Assembly (NCBI RefSeq): GCF_004322705.1
Contig: NZ_SIZZ01000002.1
Coordinates: forward strand, 930,001 to 994,000
Length of the DNA stretch: 64,000 nt
Source: Dyella terrae
GTDB lineage: Bacteria > Pseudomonadota > Gammaproteobacteria > Xanthomonadales > Rhodanobacteraceae
Direction of reading: 5' to 3'
Each line of letters starts with the position of its first letter. Within the stretch, counting starts at the first letter, position 1. The position numbers and the translations under genes are program-made. The notes under the pieces were generated by a model. That model was not told the DNA's origin. It worked only from the letters and a program-made list of their open reading frames with translations, and did not search any database. This document shows positions 10,229-21,392 of the stretch, one piece after another.

Positions 10229-11857
10229 ATGTCCCATTGCGTTTACAAGCGGTCCACGCGCCTTGCCGGCATTGCCGTCCTCCTGGTCGGTGGGGCCGGC
10301 TCGGCCTTCGCCCAGCAGGCCACCACACTGCAGAACGATGCGCAGCGCGTGCAGCGCTACTACGAGCAGCAGAAACCGCAGGAGCCCAACGAAACCGATC
10401 CGCTCAAGCAGCCGCAGCCGAACGTGCCGGGCCAGAAGGTCACCACGGAAGGCCAGCGCTTCGAGCTGAAGAAAGTCGAGTTCACATCCTCGGCGCTGCT
10501 TCCGCAGGCGGATCTCGATGCTGCTGTCGCGCCCTATCTCGGTAAGCAGGTCAGTGGCACCGAGCTGGCCGGGATGCTGGACAAGGTCAATGCGTTGTAT
10601 GCGGCGCGCAAAATCACCACGGCACGCGCGGTGTTCAAGAACCAGCCCATCGTCGACGGCGTGGTTCACGTCGAGCTGGTGGAAGGTCGCCTTGGTAAAG
10701 TGGAGGTCAAGGGTGCGCGACATGTCGATGACAAGTTCGTCCGCCGCCGCATCCATCAGAAGGACGGCGAAGTCGTCGATACCGACCGGCTGCGCGAAGA
10801 CCTGGTGTACCTCAACCGCACAACGGATCTGCAGGTAAAGGCCTTGCTGCAGCCGGGCGAAACGCGCGGGCAGACTGACATTCTGTTGCAGGTGGATGAG
10901 CCCCAGCGACACACCATCGACGGCTTCATCGACAACAACGGCATCGACAGTTCCGGCCGGTGGCGTGTCGGTGTGCAGGGTGCGTTGTACGGCCTGATGG
11001 GCGTGGACGATCGCCTGAGCGGCAATATCGCGCATTCGAAGGGCGGCAACGACGGTGCCGTGTCGTACTCGATGCCGATCATGCCGAACAACGGTCGCCT
11101 GGGCGTGAGCTATTCGCACAGCCAGATCGACATCGTGCAGGGCGCGTTCCGCAATCTGCACATCACCGGCACCAGCTCGGTGACCTCGCTCGATTACAAC
11201 CAGCCGCTGATTGCCACGATGAACTGGCTCTTCAGTGGCATCGGCGCTTATTCGATCGGTCACTCGAGCACCGATATCAGCGGCCAGCACATCGCCGACA
11301 CGCGTACGCAGCAGATCACGCTGGGCCTCAGCCTGGCGCACCAGCAGGACGGCCAGCGCTGGTCGGTCACGCAGCTGTACACGCGTATCCATTCCGATGA
11401 GCCCATGCTCGGCAAGGACAACTTCGATATCGCCCCGGGTAGCGCCAGCTTCATGCAGCGCCTTGGCCAGTCGCAGTGGGCCGTTCGTGCCGACCTGGGC
11501 TGGCAGTTCAGCCGGGGCAAGAACCTGCCATCGGCGAACCTGTTCCAGATCGGTGGCCTGGGCAGCGTGCGCGGCTACGAGCGCGGCGTGCTGTCCGGTC
11601 CCCGTGGCTATTACTTCTCCGCTGAACTGCACCGCTCCTTTGGTCCCAACCTGGACCTTTACGGATTTGCCGATACGGGTTCGGTGTACGCCGCCTATCC
11701 GAGCAACCAGAGCATCACTGGCGCGGGCGTCGGCGGGCTGTATCGCTATCGGACCTGGCTCACCGTGTCGGCTGACGTGGCCAAGCCGTTCAATACGGTG
11801 ACGCCGGACCAGGACAGCGTGCGGGCGAACTTCCGCCTGACCCTTCATTGGGAGTGA
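10229..11857 (+). CDS. TpsB outer-membrane transporter (ShlB/FhaC/HecB family)
   Basis: This 542-residue protein would be the outer-membrane pore that exports the adhesin encoded just upstream. A signal peptide ends at A-F-A before Q-Q (about residue 27), and that decides the start at 10229 over an in-frame ATG 13 codons earlier that overlaps the adhesin gene. A Gln/Pro-rich linker is followed by POTRA regions (roughly residues 70-205) and then a beta-barrel. The family signature GGLGSVRGYERG is present near residue 445, and the chain ends in alternating hydrophobic residues and a terminal W-E, typical of barrels. Cargo-then-transporter order with a 25-bp gap indicates a two-gene operon. Confidence 0.92.
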   Translation: MSHCVYKRSTRLAGIAVLLVGGAGSAFAQQATTLQNDAQRVQRYYEQQKPQEPNETDPLKQPQPNVPGQKVTTEGQRFELKKVEFTSSALLPQADLDAAVAPYLGKQVSGTELAGMLDKVNALYAARKITTARAVFKNQPIVDGVVHVELVEGRLGKVEVKGARHVDDKFVRRRIHQKDGEVVDTDRLREDLVYLNRTTDLQVKALLQPGETRGQTDILLQVDEPQRHTIDGFIDNNGIDSSGRWRVGVQGALYGLMGVDDRLSGNIAHSKGGNDGAVSYSMPIMPNNGRLGVSYSHSQIDIVQGAFRNLHITGTSSVTSLDYNQPLIATMNWLFSGIGAYSIGHSSTDISGQHIADTRTQQITLGLSLAHQQDGQRWSVTQLYTRIHSDEPMLGKDNFDIAPGSASFMQRLGQSQWAVRADLGWQFSRGKNLPSANLFQIGGLGSVRGYERGVLSGPRGYYFSAELHRSFGPNLDLYGFADTGSVYAAYPSNQSITGAGVGGLYRYRTWLTVSADVAKPFNTVTPDQDSVRANFRLTLHWE

Positions 11858-12007
11858 GGGGCGGGGCCTACTGACCCCGGCCTTCACCTTCCTGTATGCT
11901 GCCGGCCATCCTGCGGATCGGACAGGCATGGCCGCTGAGCCGTGTTCCCGAGAGGCCTGACATCCGGGGATCCGTAATTCCAGAATCCAAGATCCAGGGT
12001 GATCATC

Positions 12008-12514
12008 ATGTACAAGTACGCTCTTCTCGCTGCCCTTGCCCTCACCGGTTCGCTGGCCCTGACCGGCTGCGGCAACAATGCCGACGAAAACGCCCCGCAG
12101 GCGTCCGAGCAGGCCGCTCAGGTCACCAAGCCCACCGATCCGAACGATGCCAAGGCCTGGAACACCTACCTCGGTTCGATCGTGCAGAAGAACATGCAGG
12201 GCATGACCGCCGACCGCCCGTACCCCTACCTGGTGAACGCCGGTGACACTGAAGAAGACGCGGCCAAGCGCCAGCGCCAGCTCGACAACGTCACCGACAC
12301 CGTCGCCCGCGGCGTGCTGCCGGGCAACATGCTGGTGTTCGCTGGTCCGGATTCGGCCAAGACGGCTGACCTGATCATCGCTGCCTTCAAGGACGCCAAG
12401 CCGGGTTCGTTCAAGGACGTGATCATCCTGTACATCGGCGACCAGGCCGACCAGGAGCGCGTGACCACGGCCCTGCAGCCGACGGGTGCGACGGTGCGCT
12501 TCGTCGCCATGTAA
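12008..12514 (+). CDS. Small predicted lipoprotein of unknown function
   Basis: The 168-residue protein starts at the ATG at 12008, with AGGGTGAT just upstream; an in-frame GTG at 11999 is less likely. The N-terminus is a lipoprotein signal with lipobox L-T-G-C (Cys21). The mature part begins with a flexible Asn/Glu/Ala-rich stretch, then a soluble domain ending in repeated strand-helix elements (V-I-I-L-Y-I-G-D near residue 140, V-R-F-V-A-M at the end). I do not recognise a named family. It stands alone, with a strong terminator right after it, so it is probably monocistronic and anchored to the outer membrane on the periplasmic side. Confidence 0.8.
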   Translation: MYKYALLAALALTGSLALTGCGNNADENAPQASEQAAQVTKPTDPNDAKAWNTYLGSIVQKNMQGMTADRPYPYLVNAGDTEEDAAKRQRQLDNVTDTVARGVLPGNMLVFAGPDSAKTADLIIAAFKDAKPGSFKDVIILYIGDQADQERVTTALQPTGATVRFVAM

Positions 12515-12540
12515 TTCCGGGCGCTACGGCGTCTTGAAGA

Positions 12541-12572
12541 AACCCGCGGGGCTTGGCCTCGCGGGTTTTTTT
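12541..12572 (+). terminator. Rho-independent terminator after the lipoprotein gene
   Basis: AACCCGCG (12541-12548) pairs with CGCGGGTT (12560-12567) around an 11-nt loop, and a run of seven T residues follows from 12566. It lies 27 bp after the lipoprotein stop codon. Confidence 0.9.
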
Positions 12573-12633
12573 ATGGGCGACGAAGCGGGGGGCGCTCGCG
12601 GAGCGAGCGGGGAGGTCGGCGCTGCGCGCCTGC

Positions 12634-12709
12634 GAACGGTAAACGGTAAGAGCGAAAGGCCCGCGCACTCAACGCTCTTACCGTTTACCGTTTACCGTTT
12701 ACCGTTCAC
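12634..12709. repeat. Heptamer inverted element, copy 1
   Basis: The left arm carries two heptamers of type AACGGTA and ends AAGAGCG (12634-12653). The right arm (12673-12709) is the inverted match with four heptamers (ACCGTTT). Outer GCGCCTG/CAGGC bases extend the match. The unequal copy number (2 versus 4) suggests gain or loss of 7-bp units. It fills most of the gap between the lipoprotein terminator and the ferredoxin gene; the rest of that 274-bp gap (12515-12788) holds nothing else I can support. Confidence 0.8.
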
Positions 12710-12779
12710 AGGCCTGCGCAGCAGGCCTCCCCCCCCTGCTCGCAAAGCGAGCACCACCCCATGCTGCGCCGCAGCATAG

Positions 12780-14791
<2,012 letters not shown>

Positions 14792-14799
14792 GTTTCAAA

Positions 14800-14822
14800 C
14801 CGCGCTGCACAGGGCAGCGCGG
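14800..14822 (+). terminator. Hairpin after ggt, possible terminator
   Basis: CCGCGCTGC pairs perfectly with GCAGCGCGG around a 5-nt loop, 9 bp after the ggt stop. There is no T tract, so an intrinsic terminator role is uncertain; it may only protect an RNA end. Confidence 0.4.
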
Positions 14823-14872
14823 AAGCAGCCCGGGGCCGCTTGGAGCGAGCCCCAGGCAGGCGAGGAAAGGCA

Positions 14873-15727
14873 ATGGAACTCTGGTCACTCATCGGCAATT
14901 CGCAGCAACTGGATGGCGGCGCCATGTTCGGCAATGCACCCAAGGCGCTGTGGTCACGCTGGATCGAACCCGATGCGCACAATCGCATCCCGCTCGCTTG
15001 CCGCTGCCTGCTGGTGAAGGATCTGGATGGCCGCAACGTGCTGTTCGAAGCGGGCATCGGCGCGTTCTTCGAGCCGGCGCTGCGAGAGCGCTACGGCGTC
15101 GTCGAAGGCAACCACGTCTTGCTCGATTCACTGGCGGCTGCCGGGCTTACGCATGAAGACATCGATGCGGTCGTGCTTTCGCACCTGCATTTCGACCATG
15201 CCGGCGGTTTGCTTGCGGCCTGGGAAGAGGGGGCGCCGGCGCGACTGCTGTTTCCCAAGGCCACGTACGTGATCGGTGCCGAGCACTGGCGCCGTGCACA
15301 ACAGCCCCATCCCCGTGACCGTGCCTCGTTCATTCCCGAGTTGCAGACATTGCTGGCGGATAGTGGCCGGCTTGAGCTGGTCGAGGGCGAGCATTCAAGG
15401 ACGCTCGGCGATGCGGTGCGCTTCAGCTATTCGGACGGCCATACCCCCGGCCTGATGCTGTCGGAGGTCGGTGGCGTGGTGTTTTGCGCCGACCTGATTC
15501 CGGGGCGCTCGTGGGTGCATTTGCCCATCACCATGGGCTACGACCGCTGGCCCGAAAAACTTATCGACGAGAAGCGCATTTTTCTCGAAGACAAGCTTGC
15601 GCGCGATGTTGGCCTGTTCTTCACGCACGATCACGGCTGCGCACTTGCGCGCGTGGTTCGCGATGAGCGTGGTCGCTACGGCACCGTGGACGAGCACGTC
15701 GCGCTGACCGGGGTGCATCGCCCATGA
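14873..15727 (+). CDS. Metallo-beta-lactamase-fold hydrolase
   Basis: The 284-residue protein starts at 14873 behind AGGAAAGG. It carries the zinc-binding motif [10 protein letters not shown] near residue 102, then further metal-ligand candidates in S-D-G-H-T-P-G (near 190), C-A-D-L-I (near 208) and F-T-H-D-H (near 247). No signal peptide is seen, so it is probably cytoplasmic. Overall layout is that of the lactonase/hydrolase branch of the superfamily, but the substrate cannot be read from sequence. It overlaps the next gene by 4 bp (ATGA), so the pair is translationally coupled. Confidence 0.88.
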   Translation: MELWSLIGNSQQLDGGAMFGNAPKALWSRWIEPDAHNRIPLACRCLLVKDLDGRNVLFEAGIGAFFEPALRERYGVVEGNHVLLDSLAAAGLTHEDIDAVVLSHLHFDHAGGLLAAWEEGAPARLLFPKATYVIGAEHWRRAQQPHPRDRASFIPELQTLLADSGRLELVEGEHSRTLGDAVRFSYSDGHTPGLMLSEVGGVVFCADLIPGRSWVHLPITMGYDRWPEKLIDEKRIFLEDKLARDVGLFFTHDHGCALARVVRDERGRYGTVDEHVALTGVHRP

Positions 15728-16770
15728 GTGCACGCCGACCGGAAGGAGCCAATGGCTGGCTGTCGGGCATCCTGGGCGCCTTGCTGATGCTGCTCGGCGT
15801 CGGGCTGGGTGCGATGACCGAGCAGTCGGCCATCACCAGCCGCATGGCGTTCAACAGGCATGGTGGCGAAGTGCTCGACCTGGCCGATGCGCAAGGGCCG
15901 CAGGCGGGGCAGCACGGCTACATGGTGCGTGTCGCTGGCGACATTGACGTTGTCGAGCAGCCCTATGACGCCGACTTTGGGCAGCGCATCAACACGCCCG
16001 TGCTGGTGCGCCATGTCGAGATGTTCCAGTGGCGCGAAGTGCGCATGGGCAGCGACGTCCATTACGAACAGGACTGGGTCGATCGCCCCGTGGATGCCGC
16101 TGGGTTCGCGCGCCCGGCCGGGCACGCCAATCCGGGCGCCTTCCCGATTACCGGCAAGCAGTTTGACGCGAGCCTGGTGAAGGTCGGTGGATTCGCGCTT
16201 TCGCCACCCTTGTTGCACGAGCTCCCTGGCAGCGACTTCATCACACCCAGCGCGTCAAAGATGCCCGAGAACCTGGCGGCCAGCTTTTCGCAGAACGGCA
16301 AGTACCTCACCACCAGCGCGAACACCTCGCATCCGAGGCTCGGCGATCTGCGTATCAGCTGGGAAGTCGTGCCGATCCAGCAGGTGACGGTCTTCGCGCG
16401 GCTGGATGGCGATCGCCTGGTGCCGGCCGCCGACGCCGATGATGGCAAGGGGTTCGACGTGCAACTTGGCGATCGTCGTCTGGTGGATGTGCTGCCGGAC
16501 GTGCCCGAGCCGCCCTCCATGGTTGCCGTGCGGCGCGTCCTGGCCGTGCTGCTGGCGGCGTTCGGCGCCTTGCTGCTGCTCTGGCGCCGCCTGCCGTCGG
16601 ACCGCGCATTGCCGGTCGCATTGGGTGCCGGCCTGTTGCTTACGGGCGCGGTCGCCGGCGTGATGTGGCTGGGCAAGGATCTGCAGGCCGCGGCATTCTG
16701 GTTCCTCGCGGCCGTCGTTGGGCTTGCGGTGGCCGTGTGGCGACTGCATGGCGCGATGGAAAGGCGCTAG
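15724..16770 (+). CDS. TMEM43-family membrane protein
   Basis: The 348-residue protein has one membrane helix near the N-terminus (about residues 12-32), a long extracytoplasmic domain, and three to four helices at the C-terminus (about 265-343). This one-plus-several layout and the internal E-V-L-D-L, Y-E-Q-D-W and R-I-S-W-E-V-V-P motifs match the TMEM43/LUMA family, whose bacterial role is not established. It is coupled to the MBL-fold hydrolase upstream. The family call rests on layout and motif memory. Confidence 0.75.
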   Translation: MSARRPEGANGWLSGILGALLMLLGVGLGAMTEQSAITSRMAFNRHGGEVLDLADAQGPQAGQHGYMVRVAGDIDVVEQPYDADFGQRINTPVLVRHVEMFQWREVRMGSDVHYEQDWVDRPVDAAGFARPAGHANPGAFPITGKQFDASLVKVGGFALSPPLLHELPGSDFITPSASKMPENLAASFSQNGKYLTTSANTSHPRLGDLRISWEVVPIQQVTVFARLDGDRLVPAADADDGKGFDVQLGDRRLVDVLPDVPEPPSMVAVRRVLAVLLAAFGALLLLWRRLPSDRALPVALGAGLLLTGAVAGVMWLGKDLQAAAFWFLAAVVGLAVAVWRLHGAMERR

Positions 16771-16786
16771 CGGGAGCGCCATCGAT

Positions 16787-16809
16787 GCGAGGGCATGGAC
16801 TGCCCTCGC
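16787..16809. terminator. Hairpin between convergent genes
   Basis: GCGAGGGCA and TGCCCTCGC form a perfect 9-bp stem with a 5-nt loop in the 47-bp gap between the TMEM43-family gene and the convergent HDOD gene. Its position suits a two-way terminator, but neither side has a strong T tract. Confidence 0.45.
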
Positions 16810-16817
16810 TGCCTGCT

Positions 16818-18086
16818 TCAGTTCGGGCGCTGCTCGGCGAACGAATACACGTGATCGGCCCAGCGGATCGCTTCGAGATAGGCCGTCGCCATGCGGCGAA
16901 TCTGCTGCGGCTGGCTTTCACCACCGCGCAGCTTGCCGGCTTCCCAGTCGAGCACCTGTTCGAGGATGGGCGCGAACGGACCTTGCTGCTCAAGCAGGGC
17001 ACTGCGGATATCCGGCGCCAGCGGCAGGTGCTGGAGCAGGATTTCCATCGGCGCGCACATCAGGCTTTCCAGCAGCGAGAACAGGCCGGTGGTGAAAGCC
17101 ATTTCGCGCTGTTCGCGCGGCAGGTTCTGGCCAAGCTGTTCGCACATGTGCGCGCGAATGAGCGCGGCGCGCAGCAGTTCCGGCGGACGATCATCCATGC
17201 CGCTGAGCGCCATGGTGCTGATCCAGTTGCGCATGCGCGACAGGCCGAAGAAGATCGCCGCCTGTTCCACTGACTTAAGCTGGCGGGGCAGGGCGAAGTA
17301 CGCGGAATTCACGCAGCCCAGCAGCTTGTAGCTGAGGATCACATCGTTGCGGATGATCTGGCCTAGTTCGACCGGGCCGGTCGCGTCCTCGTCCAGCGCG
17401 CGCAACAGGCGCAGCACGCTCAGGCGATTGGCGGTGAGCACCGGAACATCCACCTTCTCCGGCCGCAGCAGGTACGGGCCCTGGATGCCGGCGAAGGGGA
17501 GCTCCATGCAGCGATGGCAGGTGTCGTGGTCTTTCACGTGACCGGCGATTACATGCAGGCCGCGCGCATGCAGCACTTCACAGCGCTCGCGCAACTGCAC
17601 GGCATCCAGCTTGCTGGCATCCAGTCGGGCGAACTGCACCAGGCCCAGCAGCACGCGCAGGGTTTCATCCTGATTGACCGGCGCCGCATGGGGGTCGATG
17701 TCGAGCAACAGGGAACATCCGCGGGCGGCGATCTGGCGAAGCTTTTCCATCAGCAGCACATCGTGCGCTGCCGACGGATGCACGACGAGTCCAATGCGCG
17801 GATGACGAAGGATCTGGTCCGCCTGCTCCAGCACGAGGTCGCGTGGCAGGCTGAGGAAGACGCGATTGCCGCGCGCCCACTGCGTGACCGAGCCATCGAT
17901 GATGGTGGAGACGAGGCGGTGCGCGATGGCGTTGGGGTCTTCGTCACCCAATTGCAGCACCAGTTCGTAGGCCATGAGCTGGCGCTCACGATCGAGCATG
18001 GGCACGCGCAGCACCGGCAGCGGTGCGCTGTTGGCCTGCGGCGCGTGGGCGTTGGCTTTGGCGGCTTCTACTGCGGTATCGGTCAT
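16818..18086 (-). CDS. Degenerate EAL plus HDOD signalling protein (YuxH-like)
   Basis: The 422-residue protein has an N-terminal EAL-like region (about residues 30-215) and an HDOD domain (about 215-400). The EAL signature is degenerate (M-A-Y-E-L-V), and the metal- and catalysis-related residues of true phosphodiesterases are not apparent, so it is more likely a c-di-GMP sensor or scaffold than an enzyme. The start at 18086 (M-T-D-T-A-V-E) gives a normal family start; a GTG 12 codons upstream (18122) is possible. It lies 123 bp downstream of flgN on the same strand, at the end of the flgM-flgN group, which suggests a motility-related role. Confidence 0.82.
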   Translation of the reverse strand: MTDTAVEAAKANAHAPQANSAPLPVLRVPMLDRERQLMAYELVLQLGDEDPNAIAHRLVSTIIDGSVTQWARGNRVFLSLPRDLVLEQADQILRHPRIGLVVHPSAAHDVLLMEKLRQIAARGCSLLLDIDPHAAPVNQDETLRVLLGLVQFARLDASKLDAVQLRERCEVLHARGLHVIAGHVKDHDTCHRCMELPFAGIQGPYLLRPEKVDVPVLTANRLSVLRLLRALDEDATGPVELGQIIRNDVILSYKLLGCVNSAYFALPRQLKSVEQAAIFFGLSRMRNWISTMALSGMDDRPPELLRAALIRAHMCEQLGQNLPREQREMAFTTGLFSLLESLMCAPMEILLQHLPLAPDIRSALLEQQGPFAPILEQVLDWEAGKLRGGESQPQQIRRMATAYLEAIRWADHVYSFAEQRPN

Positions 18087-18209
18087 GAAAACATCATCGT
18101 CCTGCGGGGCCGGTACTGGCACCCGGTTGATCGCCTGGCGCCGTGCGGCATCAGGTCCGTTCCTCCTTGCAACCCGCGATCAGGCGTCGTGCGCCACGAC
18201 CGACGGGTT

Positions 18210-18653
18210 TCAGGCTTCCGCCAGGGACTGCGAGCGGTGTTGGGAATCGACTGAACCTTTGGGGCCGTAAACACCCGCGGCTTCGGTTCCGGTCAGTACC
18301 GACAGGGCCTGGCGCACCTGGCGCAGGCGCTGGCCGACGATCTGGCCGTTGTATTGGTTGGCCATCTGGCACTGCGCCAGGCCATTGACGACGTCGTCCC
18401 AGTCCGCGCGTTCGGCGTAGGCGGGATAGGCCACGGCGCGCAGGAGATGAAGGCGTTCGCCGTCGAGTTTTTCGAGCAGCTCAGTGTGCGTCTGCTTTGC
18501 CGTGCTGGCCTGGTGCAGCGCCTCCACGTCGGCCTGTTCGAGCGCGGCGCGTTCAGCGGCCAGCGCATCGGTGAGTTCGTGGACGGCCGTGCGCATGTCG
18601 CCGATGACGGCGTCCAGCGCGCTTTCCAGTTCGGCTTGCAGCGCCTTACTCAT
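18210..18653 (-). CDS. flgN: FlgN, chaperone for hook-filament junction proteins
   Basis: A 147-residue, helix-rich, coiled-coil protein with the family pattern L-x-A-E-R-x-A-L-x-x-x-D near residues 33-42. FlgN holds FlgK and FlgL in the cytoplasm for delivery to the flagellar export gate. Its start overlaps the flgM stop by 4 bp, so it is translated from the flgM transcript. The assignment rests on position directly after flgM plus size and composition. Confidence 0.9.
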   Translation of the reverse strand: MSKALQAELESALDAVIGDMRTAVHELTDALAAERAALEQADVEALHQASTAKQTHTELLEKLDGERLHLLRAVAYPAYAERADWDDVVNGLAQCQMANQYNGQIVGQRLRQVRQALSVLTGTEAAGVYGPKGSVDSQHRSQSLAEA

Positions 18654-18961
18654 GACTGACCGCTGATCTGACCTTCGAGGGAGATCAGGCCATCGGCAAT
18701 CTTGCCGGCGTTGATCGTGTAGCTGCCGTCGGCCAGCTTCTGGCGGATTTCCGCCACGCGGGCGGCGTCGATACCGGTGCCCTGGTCGCCCTGGGCGACC
18801 GCATGCAGGGTGCGCGCCGATTCGGTCAGCTTCACGCTGTCGCCCGTCTGGGGGGCAGCCGTGGCTTCAGCGGCGGGCGCGTTCGACTGCGCCGGGGCCT
18901 GGGCATTGCCCTTGGCCTGCGGGAGAACCGGCAATCCGTTGGAAGTGATCGTGGTGTTCAT
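18650..18961 (-). CDS. flgM: FlgM, anti-sigma-28 factor
   Basis: A 103-residue protein with a disordered Ala/Gln/Pro-rich first half and a conserved C-terminal half (D-S-V-K-L-T-E-S-A-R-T-L, then I-R-Q-K-L-A-D-G-S-Y-T-I-N, then K-I-A-D-G-L-I). FlgM holds FliA (sigma-28) inactive until the hook is complete and is then exported. A near-consensus sigma-28 promoter lies just upstream, giving the expected feedback loop in which FliA drives synthesis of its own inhibitor. Confidence 0.95.
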   Translation of the reverse strand: MNTTITSNGLPVLPQAKGNAQAPAQSNAPAAEATAAPQTGDSVKLTESARTLHAVAQGDQGTGIDAARVAEIRQKLADGSYTINAGKIADGLISLEGQISGQS

Positions 18962-18998
18962 GGTGTATCCCAGTGGGTTGGGGGCCCTTCTGCTTCAG

Positions 18999-19025
18999 TT
19001 AACGGCAAGGCAGGCGCAAACTTTA
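18999..19025 (-). promoter_or_regulatory. Sigma-28 promoter of flgM-flgN
   Basis: Read on the minus strand: TAAAGTTT, 11 nt, GCCGTTAA. The -35 box matches the enterobacterial consensus fully and the -10 box matches at 7 of 8 positions (GCCGATAA). It lies about 40 bp before the flgM start, in the 81-bp gap after flgA. Confidence 0.92.
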
Positions 19026-19042
19026 GAGTGATGCAGGTCTCA

Positions 19043-19726
19043 TTATGGTAACGCCTCCACCAGTCCGGGCCCTTGCACCATGGCGTCCACGGCGCGTCCC
19101 GAACTGTCGTTGCGTACCCGCAAGCGCGCGCCCGTATCGCCACCGCTTAGCGCCACGCCACCGGCGCGCACTTCGATGCCGTTGATGCGGGCCACCATCT
19201 GCACGTGGTCGCCCGGGCGCACGGCCTGACGGGCGCCGAAGGCACCGGGCGTGAGCACGCTACCGGTGCCCAGGGGGCGCGACAGCAGCCGGCCGCCCAG
19301 GTCGTCGAGCTGGTCCAGATAGCCATAACCCAGCCGGGTGATATCCCGTTCTTCGCCCCGCACGTCGCCGGCGGTCACGCCGTCACCGCGTTGCAACGGG
19401 CGGTTGGTCACCAGCACCGTGCGGAACAACTGCAGCTTGACCGGCACCTGGACCTTGGCGCCCGTGGGGCAGGTCATCGCCACACTCATGCGTGGGGCCG
19501 GTCGTGCGGTCGACGAAAGATCGCCGCGCCAGCCCTGGGGGCAGGCCGGTACGACTGTGCGGGCAGCAAGGGGTTCGGCACTGGCCAGCGCGCGGCTGCC
19601 GGGTTGGCTGTAATGTTGGACCAGCCACGCCTGCGCCGCCTGACGGACGGCATCGACGTTGTCCGCATGCGCGCTTCCCGCCGCAAGCAGCGCGATGGCG
19701 AGCAGGCTGGCCGGTCCCTTGCGCAT
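19043..19726 (-). CDS. flgA: FlgA, periplasmic P-ring assembly chaperone
   Basis: A 227-residue protein with a signal peptide ending at A-H-A (about residue 21). It has a C-terminal SAF-like domain with the family pattern R-P-L-x-R-G-D (near 110), then R-P-L-G-T-G-S-V-L-T (near 150) and V-R-P-G-D-H-V-Q-M-V-A-R (near 170). FlgA helps FlgI form the P ring around the rod. Its start codon overlaps the stop of the chemoreceptor gene by one base (TAATG), so it is translated from the sigma-54-driven MCP transcript, while flgI lies on the other strand. Confidence 0.95.
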   Translation of the reverse strand: MRKGPASLLAIALLAAGSAHADNVDAVRQAAQAWLVQHYSQPGSRALASAEPLAARTVVPACPQGWRGDLSSTARPAPRMSVAMTCPTGAKVQVPVKLQLFRTVLVTNRPLQRGDGVTAGDVRGEERDITRLGYGYLDQLDDLGGRLLSRPLGTGSVLTPGAFGARQAVRPGDHVQMVARINGIEVRAGGVALSGGDTGARLRVRNDSSGRAVDAMVQGPGLVEALP

Positions 19727-21024
19727 TACGCGTCCAGCCTGTTGAGCAGTTCGCCCAGTTGCTTATGGATGGCTTCGCGCTCGCGTTCGAGCTGATCGGG
19801 CATCTGCGCTGCCTGGTCGAGTTGTCCTTCGGTCAGCATGCGTACGAAGGTGTCCGTGTGACTGCCAAGTCGCTGGCCGGCAGCCAGCAGATCGGCCGAG
19901 TCATGGTGTTCGCTGAGGCGGTGGAGTGCGCGCTCGAAAGCCGTGGTATCGAACCAGCGGCGATCCATGGCCGCCGGTTCCAGCAAGGCGACTTCCATCG
20001 CCTGGCGAAGACCCTGGATGGATTCCCGCAAGCACAAGCTCAGGCTCGCCATCGATTGGGCGTCGGCATGGTCCAGCCAGCCCAGGCACAGGCGGTGGGC
20101 GAGCACGGCAGCGCGATCGAGGGCCTCGGCGTGGCGCATGGCTTCGGTGCTGCGGCGCTGCAGGGCGCCGAGCGTCGCCTGTGCGTTGACGATGCGCGCG
20201 GTCTGGGCGTCGCAACTGTGCTGCACGGTCTTGACGCGCGTCGCGATGCTGCGCAGCGCTTCGCCACCTTCGCCCAGCGTTGCCGTCGTGTGGTCGATGC
20301 GGTTTTGCGCGCGCTCCAGACGCTGCATGCCCTGACGCACGTCGCCATCCAGCTGCTGCGAAAAGTCACCAATGGCGCCGGTGACGGCTTCGATTTCATC
20401 GGTGGCCTGGGTTGTCTTTTCCGCGAGCTGTTTCACTTCGTCGGCAACGATCGCAAAGCCGCGACCCGCCTCGCCCGCACGTGCCGCTTCGATGGCGGCA
20501 TTGAGCGCCACGAGGTTGGTCTGGTGCGCGATCTCCTGCACCGTCGACGTGAGCTTGCGAATCTGGGCGACCTGTTCGGCCAGCTTGCTCTGGTTGCGAT
20601 TCATCGCGGACAGGGCGCTGCGCAAAAGGCGCAGCTGACCATCAAGCTCGTTGACCGTGTCGGCGCCGTGCTGGCTCTTCTCGCAGGCCTGGGCCACCTC
20701 GGTGGCGGCCTGCTGTAGTGCCGTCGAGATCCCGGCACCCTGTTCCGTCAAGCGGCCGACGCTGTCGCGGCTCTCGCCCGTGGCCTTGCCGAGGGCCTCC
20801 TGGGTGCGCAGCAGCGTTTGCGCGGCGCCCATGACCAGGCCTTGTTGCTCCACGGCCTGCAGGGCAATGGCTGCCGGCTCGCGCGGCGCCAGGCGGGCAA
20901 ACAGCGGCGCGAACGCCTGCGCGAGGCGCGGGTGCTCCTGCGAAAGACGCTCAACCAGGCGCGCATCGCCATCGGCCGCCGCTTGCGCCAGCGCCGCAAC
21001 GTGCTTGCTCGAAATCAGGCTCAT
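19726..21024 (-). CDS. Soluble methyl-accepting chemotaxis protein
   Basis: The 432-residue chemoreceptor has no transmembrane helix. It contains the conserved signalling tip ([24 protein letters not shown] near residues 165-190) flanked by coiled-coil arms. The C-terminal ~130 residues form a separate helical region with W-F-D and L-S-E-H-H motifs; I cannot assign a ligand. No CheR-tethering pentapeptide is seen at the C-terminus. It probably joins cytoplasmic CheA/CheW arrays and senses an internal signal. It is the first gene of a sigma-54-controlled unit with flgA. Confidence 0.92.
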   Translation of the reverse strand: MSLISSKHVAALAQAAADGDARLVERLSQEHPRLAQAFAPLFARLAPREPAAIALQAVEQQGLVMGAAQTLLRTQEALGKATGESRDSVGRLTEQGAGISTALQQAATEVAQACEKSQHGADTVNELDGQLRLLRSALSAMNRNQSKLAEQVAQIRKLTSTVQEIAHQTNLVALNAAIEAARAGEAGRGFAIVADEVKQLAEKTTQATDEIEAVTGAIGDFSQQLDGDVRQGMQRLERAQNRIDHTTATLGEGGEALRSIATRVKTVQHSCDAQTARIVNAQATLGALQRRSTEAMRHAEALDRAAVLAHRLCLGWLDHADAQSMASLSLCLRESIQGLRQAMEVALLEPAAMDRRWFDTTAFERALHRLSEHHDSADLLAAGQRLGSHTDTFVRMLTEGQLDQAAQMPDQLEREREAIHKQLGELLNRLDA

Positions 21025-21128
21025 GGGTCGTGCATTCCTTCCTTAAGGCATGGGGCGTCGCTCGCTGCACGAAGCAGAGCGGGCGAGGGCTCTCGTGATG
21101 CATCGTCCGGGAGCGCTGGAACTTGAGG

Positions 21129-21145
21129 AAGCAAGGCGTGTGCCA
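21129..21145 (-). promoter_or_regulatory. Sigma-54 promoter of the MCP-flgA unit
   Basis: On the minus strand TGGCACACGCCTTGCTT has the required GG-N10-GC geometry and close match to TGGCAC-N5-TTGC. It lies about 105 bp before the MCP start, inside the 368-bp divergent region shared with flgB. Confidence 0.88.
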
Positions 21146-21338
21146 GAGCGTGGAGCGTCGTGAACCGTAAGGAGTGAAGCGGGCGGGAGGCGTTGGTCCG
21201 ACGGGGTGTGTGGAATTTTCGGCGCACGGAAGGGTGGGGGCGAAGAGCGTCGGAAAATCGACTTCCACGCGGCGCAAAGCGCGTGCCGGAAATCCGTCAC
21301 CGGTCGCAAACCTATGTGCATCAAGGCTTCCCGGGAGA

Positions 21339-21355
21339 TGGCATGCAACTTGCCT
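21339..21355 (+). promoter_or_regulatory. Sigma-54 promoter of the flgB operon
   Basis: TGGCATGCAACTTGCCT has GG-N10-GC spacing and sits 38 bp before flgB. The divergent region 21025-21392 also contains GC-rich palindromic runs such as GCGCAAAGCGCG near 21271, possible activator sites, but nothing I can name. Confidence 0.9.
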
Positions 21356-21392
21356 CGAACAACTCGCGGTGTCGGGCCGCGTGGAGTTTTCG

